Source of the DNA: Petrolisthes cinctipes
Lineage: Eukaryota; Arthropoda; Malacostraca; Decapoda; Porcellanidae
Direction: 5' to 3'
NCBI GenBank assembly: GCA_033782935.1
Contig: JAWQEG010000290.1
Span: forward strand, 1-64,000
DNA: 64,000 bases
Shown: piece after piece, positions 44,328-57,200 of the stretch
Numbering within the stretch: the stretch's first letter is position 1
How the letters are laid out: the number at the start of each line of letters is the position of its first letter
Notes under the pieces: generated by a model
What the model was told of the DNA's origin: nothing
Databases searched by the model: none
What the model saw: only the letters and a program-made list of their open reading frames with translations
Translations under genes and position numbers: made by a program

Positions 44328-45197
44328 CATTTCATTCCTCCTTCCATCATTTCACTTGGCGGCGTCCCACAGCAGGCAACACTCCTCCAGTAATTAACTG
44401 AATTTCCTTTTTTCTCTAGCAATTTAAGCTTTTCAGTGCCAGTGCTGCCTTTTTTGGTTTTGTTCTGATTAAATCCAGACACATCTGTTCTGTAGGCTAG
44501 ACTTCAGCTACGCACATCAAGTTTTTATTTTGTTTTTTTGCAATTCTTATCAGTGTCGTATTTTAACGTGTATCCACTCCACAGTCTTGGTTTTAGTTTA
44601 TTCATTTTCAGTCGAGTTATTAATTAAGGGGGTAATATACTTTTAGTTAGAGCGCCTTGATCCCTCCAAAGTATGCCGGGAAACAGGGCTAGTTTAATAG
44701 AAGAATAATGATGACCTGTCGCGTGGAAAAGATTGGAGGAATACGTCAGTTACCACCACTCTACTTCCACCTCAAGGAAGAATCATAGTGATGGCCGCAA
44801 ATTCTCTCCATTGTCTAGTCTCTAGTGTGTATTAAGAGGGAAGTGCATTGTTGGTAAATCGGGAGAAACATAATCCTCCATACTATTCCAAGCAACAGGG
44901 TACCATTGTTTTTGTTCATCTGGTCTTGTTTTCTGGCATAAATTGGAGGAATCACGGCGCTCTAATGTACCAAAAGTGTTTTAACCCCCTAAGCTAAGGG
45001 GAACATATAAGAGAGAGCGAGAAAGAAAGAGTGGGAGTCGGAGGGATTTATAATGAAGACTATACAAGGTCAGTAGAGCAAGAGGGATGTACAGTACAGT
45101 ATAAGTAACTCGTTGACAGCCAGTATTGATTGCTGTAATTGTATTTCGACTAACTCCAGACGGCTTTGTTCCGCCAGGGGACAGCTATATAGACACA

Positions 45198-45294
<97 letters not shown>

Positions 45295-48200
45295 CTGGCG
45301 AACTTGTACAGGTACCGGCTCCCTTTTCTGTAGATGTAATGCAATCCAATACAAATTATATCAAATATTTACACACCTAGGTATTATCTTCAACATATAT
45401 ATGAACAATAGATGGAATTAATGCGCAAATTGTTTCTACTGTAATTTTATTGTTTAGACGGTAATTCATGCATTTTCGCCAGCAGGAGCCTTTTCGTAAA
45501 TTTTTTAACTCTTTTAGTGTGCATTACTCTAGATAATATTATTTGACTAAGGAGAAACTAGAGGCAGCAAAAAATGTGTTAACATTTTGTATCAGTGTTG
45601 AGGTTTTGGATTGTGTTCAATAATTGAGTGTACAAATGTGGATAAAGTGTTCGATGGCCTTTATCGTCTGTAATTATGTTATGGTACGAGAGATTTAAGG
45701 AGGAAAGAAGAACTCTCTAGGCCTAAATTCCCTGTAGGGCGAGGGAGAAGATGATAGAGAGGTGGGACAGCAAGCACGAAGGAAACAGAAGGAAAGGAGG
45801 TAGAGGTATTGTTAGGTTATGTTGGAGTGAGTAAGCATGAGAGTGTGAGTTTGAGAGTTTTCTGACACCTCATAAAACTCGTACCAGTCATAAGGATAGG
45901 ATTTTGAAGTCTGTAATTCTGTTGAAAATCAGGATCATGCCAGCATTTGTTTTATTGCTCTATACGAGGTTATAGAAAGAAAGAGAGAGGGGGGGGGGAG
46001 AGAGAGTGAGGGAGTACAGTTGTGAGTTCAAGGTATAATGCCAAGGTGATCCACAGAGCTGAGCAACGTACCGGGCCGCTGTACCGTAAAAGCGGGACAA
46101 GGCGTGTGCAGGCTGTAAAGATGGTCGTGTTCATCATTACATGCTTCTCTCTCTCTCTCTCTCTTTCTCTCTCAAAGGGGGCACTCGCGTGCACTTTCAC
46201 TTTCTCTGATTTTTCATTTTGCATTTTCCTCTCTCCTCCTCTGTCATCTGTATTATGTATGTCTGTTCATATATATTTATATTTTGTAAATTATTCCCGT
46301 AGGGGGGTATTACCTGTAGTGATGTAGGTAATACTTTAAAGGTTTTGGCGCCCCTTCGGCCCCAGCCACTAGCTTTCAGTTCTTCAACTCTCCCTCCTTT
46401 CTTCCTATTTCCTTCTTGCTTGCTGTCACACCTCTCTATCACCTTTTTCTGGCGCTATATGACCTCGCTGTTGTGGCGCCTAATATCAATCAATCAATCA
46501 ATTATGTAAACTTTAGGAAGGCAGAAGCCAGTGACAAGTGACATTATTGTCGCTATTTCGTTACTATACAGTACAAGGGAAGACATATTTCACTGACCTC
46601 TGCCTTCCTAAAGTTCACAAAAAAGTTTCTTAAGGTACGGTATGCAGTTCCTTTATTTCTTAGGACATGGGGGTATTCTTGGTCTACTGTTAAATTGCTA
46701 GGAACACCAAGTAATTAATAAAGGTTAACATCACTGATGTAATAGATATTATACTGATATTGTGACCTATGCCACATGACTGAAAATGTTGCAAGAAATC
46801 ATTTGTAGTTCAGGTTACAAAAGTAACCCTTGGACTTTGGGTATTTCATAATTTTTAGAAGTCCAGTATATATTTATATATTTATATACAGTACTTCTTT
46901 GTATCTAGATAACTTCCCTTTGAAAAGAAAATGAACTGCACTGGCTTTACTTGAAAATGCAAGTCATAATGTATTGTATTGAGTATTAAAGGGGTAGTAC
47001 AGTGTAGGTAAATCTGGAGCAACTGATTTCTTTAAACTATTCAAAGCAACAGGCCACCAATATTTTTGTTCATTTGCTCCTGTTTCCTGTCATACTTTGG
47101 AGGAATCAAGGCTCTCTAATGTACCAAAAGTGTATTACCCCCTAAAATGTAATGCCTTGTGTGTTCCTCAGAGCCATCCCAACACAAGGCAATACAGCTT
47201 TGGTCAGCCTCACCGTCTACCACCGCAATGCACTCGGCCTTGATGAGTTCCTGGGCCAGGTTCAGTTGCCACTCTCTGACTTTGACGTGTATGAGAGGCC
47301 GAGAAACAGGTGAGCATTACCCATCACGTCCTGACACACAGTTCACAGTTGTAAAATATACTTGGTCGTTTTGAATTCGGTATATGTTTGGTGTTATAGT
47401 ATTTTGTCTTTAGATGAAACAGATATTGTAATTGTGGCTTTTATTTTTATATGATTATATTTTGATTAATTGTACTGTATATGTTTTAAAATTATTAATC
47501 TATAGTTGTTGAATTACAGGAATAAATGTGCAAAATTATTAGCTATTTATTTTCATACCATTATATTACAGATGGCACCGCCTGAAAGGCAAACCAGAGA
47601 AAGATCGGAAGAAAGGAGAAAAGGAAAGGGGGGAGCTAGAATTTAAAGTGGCCTTCACTGTTAAATCAGGATCCCTGCTTGATGTCTCAAACAAAAAGGA
47701 TAAAAATAAATCAATAACTTCTCTGAAAAACTTGGGTAAGACTATGTTGGAGTCCTCATTTCTTTGTCTCTCTCCTGTATACAGTACAGTATATTGTAAA
47801 ATACATATATCTACCTGAGGAACATCTAAAACATCATCAGCAGGTTATATCTTAAATAAATTGCTGTGACTAACAACAGATGATTCAAAGTTACAGGGAG
47901 ACAGTGTTCCATGGGTTAAACACTGAGCATGCATGAAGAGTATTTACTGATCTCTCTAGAATTATAATACAGCATAGACATTATTAGTTTTACTATTACA
48001 GTACAGTTGTACTGTATTGGTTTTATTTGATTTTTTTCAGGAGGAAGTTTGATGAGTTTGGGAAACAAAGAAAAGGCCAACCTGAAAAGCTTTGCAAAGT
48101 CAGTCAGTAAGTAGAGGATGGTAACTAATGAGTATTGTAGTACAGTAATCCTTCATTTTACATGGTTTGACTCATACATACCCTATTTATATAAGTGCTA

Positions 48201-51200
48201 AAACCCAAATTGTACTCAGGATGGTACATCACATACATACAGTACTTACCATCTCACCTTGTATAGTACCTGTACAGTTTTACAGGTACAGGAATATAAC
48301 TTTATACAGTACATGGTATCAGTAGACTCTTATCAAAAGTTTTTGCTATATGTAGAGAAAAAGTAAATGATTCACAGTAGTTCTGAAAAGAGGTTGACCA
48401 TGAATCAAAAAGGAGGGGTAGCAGATCACCAGTAGAATGACTTTGACAGAAACCATACTGGCAATCAAAGAAATTTGTGCCTAGTAAGATGCTTTTGAAT
48501 TTTACAGTTAAGGATAGATCAGAGGGCTTTAGATAGATAAGAAATCAGAGCAATAGGGATATAGTTGAAGGGTTGAGAGTGATCCACCTTTTTTGGAACT
48601 GCTGCAGTCCTAAGTCTTTAGTGCTAATCCACTTTCTACTACTACTTAGGCCACAGAATAGACAAAATAGCCCACAAGCCCGGAAAGAAAAAGAGCCGCA
48701 AGGGGAGTGACGGCAACCCGGGCTTCCCACAAGAACTGGGAGTCTCACGTCAGCATGCAGGTGATGCTGACCCTGGAGTCATCTCGGACAGTGATGAAGA
48801 TGACTTTGGGGTGAGTTTTCTACCACACTCTTGGTTTGTGACTCTGTCTGAAAGCAAAATATGTAGTGATAAGATTAGTGCTTCATACTTACTTTACATT
48901 ACCACAGGTTACTTCATTTGAATGTTTTTTTTCTATTACAGTAATAAAAGACTATTTATTTATTTATTTATTTTTATTTTTCAGTTTGATGAAGAGGTGC
49001 GTGTGAATACAGGGTCAAGCAGTCCCTACAGTACAGTGTCTCGGGGTTCTTCTCTCCAGGAAGGACACGGTGAGTACAATACAGGTACTCTGCTCTTTTC
49101 ATCACATTTTATACTCCATCACTCGTGACACTTCAGTTTCTACCACAATTCATTCATCATATTTCACACTCGGACACAAACTCATTGTTATGCAGTACAA
49201 TATTTGATATACAGTACAAAATCCTGAATGATTGTACTCTGCCCTTTATAGGCACTCGAACCATTGCTCCCTCTAGTTAGTGGGGAAGTAGTGAAATGAT
49301 GCTTATCTGCATTTTATAGAGAGAAAAGATGTAAGTCTGAAGATGCATGTCCAGCACTATATAGGTGTAACCTCAGTATAACTTTTGTCCCTTGTTGGTG
49401 TTTCTTTTCTCCCTCACTGTCGGTGCTGTTTCCTATGGAGTTTTTGGGAATGAATAGCCTCTTAGTTTATCAACAACATCTTGCCCCAAAGGTCCCAGTC
49501 CATTCCGTCGTATCCACACTCCAGTGAGACGGCCAAGAAGCTGTGTTCTTCCACGCCGTGAGGCTGTCATATTGCGTCAGTCAACCATACTTATTATCTC
49601 CGCTTTATACAATCTTGGACTAAAGTTCTGTTACACATACTCATCAATTTGATCGTTAAACTCTAATGATTCTGTATCTAAAATTTGTGAAAGTTTTTAA
49701 TACAAAAGTGTATGCATATGTACTGTTGTCAAGAAGTAATTAATACCAGGAGTCAGACAAAACATTATGTCCATGACTGCACACTCAGCACTGTGTTCCA
49801 ATATTTTACACTTTGCACTGCTTTATGTGCTAGATATTTACTTTGACAAGGAGAAGGTGCCAAAATAGTACTTTGAGACACAGTAAGATAAAGTTTCTGC
49901 AGTCCAAATGTATCAATGAGGCTTCAAATTTTTTTGATCGTTAAACTCTAATGATTCTGTATCTAAAATTTGTGAAAGTTTTTAATACAAAAGTGTATGC
50001 ATATGTACTGTTGTCAAGAAGTAATTAATACCAGGAGTCAGACAAAACATTATGTCCATGACTGCACACTCAGCACTGTGTTCCAATATTTTACACTTTG
50101 CACTGCTTTATGTGCTAGATATTTACTTTGACAAGGAGAAGGTGCCAAAATAGTACTTTGAGACACAGTAAGATAAAGTTTCTGCAGTCCAAATGTATCA
50201 ATGAGGCTTCAAATTTTTTTACAATAATTTCAATGAGTAACCGAAAGCATTGGACAAACCTAATTAATAAAATGCGTTTTAATTAGTCTACTGTATCTCA
50301 AATCATGGGAAATCTGAACTTGTAATTATTTTGAAGTTACATCTCTGCACATATGGTTCTTCTAAATGTATTGACACAGGTACAGTACTTTATAAAATGG
50401 GATCTTTTGTTCCAAAATACAAACTACATTACTGTATATAAATAGGTGTTTGTTACTTATGAATGTTCAGCACAACTGTGTGTCACTTTCTTCAATACTA
50501 TATCTTCGTACCTGCATGCACATTTTTTCAACTAGTAATGCTTCTTCTCGGGGGTTTTGGGCATTTCAATTACACTTTTGCTTTACAGTTAAATGATCTT
50601 ATTCACTTTTTTCCTGAGTATGATTTGTGGCACTTGATTATGGTTTAAAAAGTGTACAGATAGTAGTTCAATGGTATATTATTTTTTCCTATTTGAGAAA
50701 TGTGAGGACTAATGGCAAAAAGCTTGCTCAATGTGAGTAAAAGCTCAAGCATTATGTCCAATTTCATTCATGATGCCTAGACTCGTTGTGTTTGAAGGAG
50801 CATAAGTTGTAGTAAGGAGGAAAGATAGACTTATGGTAAAAAGCTTCTGAGTTGACCAGTTGTGTACAATATATGGAATACTGAAAGTACCAGTTAACTC
50901 TTGTATCAGAAAATTGAACAGAAAAGGGGTGAAACTGAGTAGCTGTGGGTGCTTCTGAGGAGAAGCAGCATACAGTAAATTGAAAGAGTTCAGAATAACA
51001 TTGTCCAGTGTGATAGCAATAGAAGAGAGGACCACAGAATACAACTTTGCTGGGAAGAGAGAAAGGTTGTAGTGAATCAGTAAAAGGGAGAAAATTGATG
51101 AAATTAAGGATCTTTGATTCCACCCTGTCCAGGAGTGTAATGAAGGTTGAATCACCTCCTACACATGTGAGCTGTACTTCATACATGGGCGGATGAGATC

Positions 51201-54200
51201 CCTATACAGAGACAATAGCTTCTGTATTTGGAAATGAAGTGTTCACGGAATCTGCACAGTATGTGTAACTTCTTTGAGGTGATTTTAGCTAGAGAGATAG
51301 TATGAACTTCACAGAAGAGGTTGTGAGAGAGAGCAACACAAAGAATATTGAGAGAAAAAGGATTATATAGCTGCTGTGTCAACTAGTATTTTATATAGCA
51401 AGTTAATGTTGAACACAGCTCAGCTTTGGCACACATGTTAGTAACTTCATGACACCAGAGAATTGTGAGCGTATGTTCAGGCCTCCTTCAGCCAGAGGAA
51501 GCACAGGGTACTAAATAATTGCCTGTTGTGTACAGATGATGATGTTCCACGACACAATGGTGCCAACCAGTTCATGCAAGATTCCAGAGCACCACCAAAG
51601 CCTGCCAGACTCGGAGGTAAGTTGACCACCTTTCACTCTCTCTGTCTGTTTTTCTGCCATGGCTTTGGTTTTACAAAAGTCAAGTTTGTAAGAACTGTAC
51701 TGATCAAATCTAGTATAGCCTATCTTGTTTGGTAGACAGATATTAATGCTTTTGTTTCAGCCAGGCAGTAATAAGAAAAATGTGTGTTCATTGTAGAGTT
51801 GCATGTACTCTTGCGGACAAATATTTCTTTCCACTCAGGGGTGACCCATTCGGTTATCTCACCATTGTTATCATGTACTCTTATGATGTTATTGCTTTAA
51901 TTTATGTGCGACTATTTACTGGAAGTTAGAAGCTGCTTCTTCATTAATATATAAGAAAAATATATAGCTCGCTATTTGAGAAAAGTACTCGCATGTTTAC
52001 TAAAGTCACCCCTATGTGGAAAGAAACTGTTGTCCACAATAGTAAATTATGTAACAAGTATTAATTAGCCATATACAGTACTGTAATGCTTTTCAGATTG
52101 AATATATTGTATGTTTTTTGTTTTTTGTTTTTTTATAATTATATAGTATAGCTTTTCTTCTTTTAGCTGAAACTTGACATACAGTTTGAACTTCATGGAC
52201 CTGATAAATGTACCTGATTCTCTCTGTACAGTCCTAACCAAAAGTTCCCAAACACTTCAGCATTCTTGGGATTCAATTGTGTAAAGAAAAGCTACCGTAC
52301 TCTATTTTCGTAATCTTTTCCTCATTCCCGCACTTTCAATAAAGAGAAAACTGATGATTTTTCCAGTCGGCTATTGTTGCATTGCTCGGTTTAGAAGCTT
52401 GGAACTAATATCCAGTGCCTGTCTATTGATGTTTACTTTGAGTCAGGTGCCTAAGGGCCTCGTCACACCAAGGTCATGATCAGACTTTTAACTATGCAAA
52501 GCTTCAAGTGACGATATGACAAGAGAATAATAATCTGGTATATTTTGCCCTGAATACACCAAGTTATTCTTAGTTATTTCTTCCAACACGTGACGAGACC
52601 TTGGACCTTAAACAAAGGGTGATAGCAATTACATTTTCAGACTAACACATTAACACCAGGTACAGTAATTATATTTGTTGGAGGAAAGCACTTCATTATG
52701 TCTAAAAGTTTCGAGCTACTGTATTTCAGTTCACCCACTACAGTACAGTACAGTACATGTTATTCAACATCTTGTGGTTGAATAACATACTGTACTGTAC
52801 TGTAGTGTACAATATATGTAGTAAAACAGGATCAATTTAAAAAGTCACTGGATGTTACCTATTATCAAAGTTTTAATGTAAGACGTTTAAGTATGGGCAA
52901 ATTTTCGAACTTTTACCAAATATGAAAAAGTTATATATCTTTGAAAATAGTTGTAACTCAAGTTAGTGTCAGCACTTCTCAAGTTGTATTTAAATAATTG
53001 TGGTACTTAGTATACTGTATTATGCCCATAATTAGAATTTTTTTAGCTGAGGAACCAAAACTTTTTTTTTTATGTATATATATATACCAGTGTCATATTT
53101 CTATCTAAACAAATATATTCCTTATGGTTGACGATTTTGACGTGAAGCAATATTGCGCATACAATATTTAATTTCGTTTATCTACAGCTACATAGTTTTT
53201 GCTCTACCATAGGTGTTAATCACCATGCAGTTTTAGAGAAAAATTTGTAACATAAAATTGCCCAGCATAGTTACTATTAGTCAGTGCATGGTCTGTGATT
53301 AGTTTCTAATTGAGTGCAATGAAGACTGACTTTTGAACAAAGTACAGTAGTCTATTGTTTGACCATCGTCTGTTTTAGAATGCATATATAGTAGAAATCG
53401 TTTATACATCCCTATGCAGTAACATTTCAATTATCGTCATTATCAGAGTCGTAAAATCAATAGTGGAGAAATATATTGGGAAGGGTAAGAAGTTGTATGC
53501 TGCCTTCATGGACTTGGAGAAGGCATACGGTAGAGTTGATAGGAAAGCTATGACAGAGGTGTTGAGAATTTATGGTTTTGGGGGGCCTTTGCTGAAAGGC
53601 ATTGAGGCTTTTTATGCAGATGCAAAAGCATGTGTACGTGTAGAGGGTGATCTAAGTGAGAGTTTTAATATTAGTGTAGGGCTGAGACAGGGGTGTGTTA
53701 TGTCACCATGGTTGTTCAATATATATATGGGTAGTTGTATGAGAGAGGTGAAAGCCAAAGTGAATGGTCTGGGGGTGAAGTTGAGGCTGAATGAAGCAAA
53801 TTGGTCCCTGGTGGCAAGTTTGTTTGCGGATGACACTGTGCTGATGGCTGAGAATGAAAGGAATTTACAGAGAGTGGTTGACGAATTTCAGTCTGTGTCT
53901 AAACAAAGGAAACTGAAGGTGAATGTGGGTAAAAGTAAAGTGATGGTATTTGAAAGAGCAGAAACTGAAGTGATTGACTTTGCTACACCTTACAGAGTGG
54001 CTGTACCAACTGGGACGAAGTGTGAGATAACTCTGAGGGGTGAGAGGATGGAGGAAGTGAAGGAGTTTAAGTACCTGGGTACAGTTATGTGTAAACATGG
54101 AACTATGGAAGGAGAAATTAGGGAGAGAGCAGTGAAGGGTAGACAGGTCATAGGATCACTGGGGAGGATTATGAAGGGTAGAAGTGTGAGTATGGAAGTG

Positions 54201-57200
54201 AAAAGGGGACTACGAAATAGTATAATCCTGCCAACACTGACATATGCGTCGGAGACATGGACATGGAGTAGGGCTCATCAGTCTAGAATAGGTGCTGTGG
54301 AAATGAGTTACTTGAGAGGAGCATGTGGACTTACTAGATGGGATGGAGAAAGTAATGAGAGTGTGTATGAGAGATGTGGTATGAGTGAGAAGGCAATTGG
54401 CATTGAGTGTGGAGTGGTTGAGAGAGTGAAACGTGATACATTGAGGTGGTTTGGACATGTGGAGAGAATGCAAGGCGAGGAATTTGTAAAGAAGGTGTAT
54501 GGAAGTGAAGTTGTGGGACCTGGTGTGAGAGGCAGACCTCCGGTTAGATGGCAGAACAGAGTGGAAGAGTATGTAAAGGAGAGAAACGTGAGGGGCAGAG
54601 TATGGCTTGAACAAGTAAGGAGGGAGTGTTGGAACAGGGAGAACTGGAGACACTTCTGCCGTGGCCACCCCCTTGGGGGGGAGTTCCCGTAGGGAACGAG
54701 GCGTCGGAGCTATAGATAGATAGAGATGAAAGCCAAAGTGAATGGCCTAGGGGTGAAATTGAGGCTGAATGAAGCAAATTGGTCCTTGGTGGCAAGTTTA
54801 TTTGCGGATGACACTGTATTGATGGCTGAGAGTGAAAGGGAGTTACAGAGGGTGGTGGATGAGTTTCAGTCCGTGTGTAAACGAAGAAAACTGAAGGTGA
54901 ATGCTGGTAAGAGTAAGGTGATGGTATTTGAGAGGACCAAAACAGAAGTAATTGACTTTGCGACACCCTATAGAGTGGCTGTACCAACTGGGACGAAATG
55001 TGAGATAACCTTAGGGGGTGAGAGGATGGAGGAGATGAGGGAATTCAAGTATCTGGGAACAGTTCTGTGTAAACATGGAAGTATGGAAGGAGAAATCAGG
55101 GAGAGAGCAGTGAGGGGCAGGCAGGTCATAGGATCACTGGGGAGGATTATGAAGGGTAGAAGTGTGAGTATGGAAGTGAAAAGGGGACTGAGAAGTAGTA
55201 TAATCCTACCAACACTGACATATGCGTCGGAGACATGGACATGGAGTAGGGCTCATCAGTCTAGAATAGGTGCTGTGGAAATGAGTTACTTGAGAGGAGC
55301 ATGTGGACTTACAAGGTGGGATGGTGAAAGTAATGAGAGTGTGTATGAGAGATGTGGTATGAGTGAGAAGGCAATTGGTATTGAGTGTGGAGTGGTAGAG
55401 AGAGTGAAGCGTAATACACTGAGATGGTTTGGACATGTAGAGAGAATGCAAAGTGTGGAGTTTGTAAAGAAGGTGTACGATAGTGAAGTTGTGGGACCTG
55501 GTGTGAGAGGCAGACCTCCGGTTAGATGGCAGAACAGAGTGGAAGAGTATGTGAGAGAGAGAAGTGTGAGGGGGGGAGGGGGGATGGACCAAGTAAGGAG
55601 GGAGTGCTGGAACAGGGAGAACTGGAGACTCTTCTGCCTTGGCCACCCCCTTGGTGGGAGTTCCTGGATAGAGCGAGGCGTCGGAGCTATAGATAGATAG
55701 ATAGATAGATCAGAGTCGTATCAATGTCCATAGGGGAGGTGGCTGAGTGGTTTGTGTTCTTGACTCATAACCTAGAGGTCGGGAGATCGATTCTCTCAGG
55801 TGAGGGCCTGAGAATATTTACTCTAACGATTTGAGTTTCAGGCACTAACTATAAGGCCACCAAATGTCGTAAAACACCCTCACTGGTACCATAACAGCTG
55901 CAGTATTTGGGAATAACCCTCACTTCCCTCCCTCTGTGGCTGGGTACCAGTTCGGGAGTCGTGACGTGTGTGTGTGTGAGCAGCAGTTGACCTGGGCCAC
56001 GGTAATGGGCTTGATTAAGCCCATAAAGTATAAAAAAAGAAAAAAAAAAAGTGGCTAAATGAATCAAATTATGTATGCTAGTGTCCATACGTAATGCAGT
56101 GTTGCAGTTTTTATTTCACGATTAAACTTTTACTGTACTGTATTAAAAAACAAATGTACACATGTGGTGCCATATCTGCTGCTACTTCTTGTACCGCATA
56201 CAGTTGAGGGGTTTGTGTTTTATAGATGAATTGGTGGGCTACTAATTTTTCCAAACTACTCTACAATACTCATATACTGAAGTACTAGTCTGTTTCCTGT
56301 CATAGTTTGGAGTCATCAGTAGCCTTCCAATTTATCCACAACAGGTAAATCCCTTATTGCCCCTGTGTATAATGAAAGTTCTTGTGTTTTGTGGAGTGCC
56401 ATGACTGCTCCAGTGCCTTGACCATAGTGTTTGTGTGTGTGTGAGCATGCATGCAAGCGTGTGTGTGTGTACTGTATTGTCTCCAGCCCCCACACAGAAA
56501 AGGATAGTCTTATGCGAGTGACAAAGGGTGAGATAGCTTTGAATAGATAGGTACTGTACAGTAATAAGGAAGAAGGCAGAGAAAAGGAAAGGTAATCACC
56601 CCCTGCAAATAACAACATAACAATTGGGATTCTAAACCACCTGCAGTTATTTGGAATGGTGAGTGTTTAGTAAGTGAAAAATTTCTGTACAGTACTTTTA
56701 TATTGTATGAGGCAAGTAAATCATAGGAATATGTATATGGGTTTGGGTGGGTAGTGCATCATTACCCATATTATTCACTTTACTGTATCTATATGGGCCT
56801 AGGCCTCTTCATGTGGATGATTGAAATGTTACTATATATGGAATTTAGCTTGTTTAAAGGAGTTATAGTTATTAATTAAAGATAATAATGGTACTTTGTA
56901 AATATTGTTGTATATCTGTAGAAAGAGGTACCGGTACTGTAATTGTGTGTACAGTAGTTTTATAGTATTATCTTTCAATCTTCTATAGTAAGTCTTTATA
57001 AAATAACTCATGCTTATTGGGTACTAACTCATTACAATATTAGTTTTATGATACAGGGTATGCTAGGTATTGGATATAGATTACAGACCTATAATAACAG
57101 GAGTGTCATATGTGAAATGTAATTTAATCTGAATGATTATTACAGCATTCTTCTCATTGGCTTAAAGATTGACACTGCAATCAAAATTATTTTATCAGTG

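Larger units (their letters stand above)
39886..47171. other. Rip11 intron 3
   Basis: 7.3 kb. Holds family C copies (39915-40068, 42034-42151), small MITEs (40073-40247, 40395-40467, 46505-46619), A-type elements A5-A9, GGT/GTA-rich stretches (41860-42250, 43195-43275, 44094-44215), a 93-bp CT run (45200-45292) and an S-family element (46341-46501). Open frames here are low-complexity, or (43449-43967) of a length expected by chance. Confidence 0.75.
49070..51535. other. Rip11 intron 8
   Basis: Holds a possible alternative exon (49492-49652) and the 285-bp tandem duplication (49651-50220). Bases 50221-51535 show no repeat family member that I recognise; the two overlapping minus-strand frames at 50745-51186 have no family features. 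Confidence 0.65.

Noticed and set aside
45070..45421. Ser/Leu and Arg/Glu repeat frames
   Set aside because: Translations of the 93-bp CT microsatellite.
54210..54987. Minus-strand frames opposite the LINE
   Set aside because: Shadows of the reverse-transcriptase frame.
55730..55810. Functional tRNA-Met gene
   Set aside because: The head pairs imperfectly, lacks a proper acceptor stem and continues into a SINE body with an A tail.
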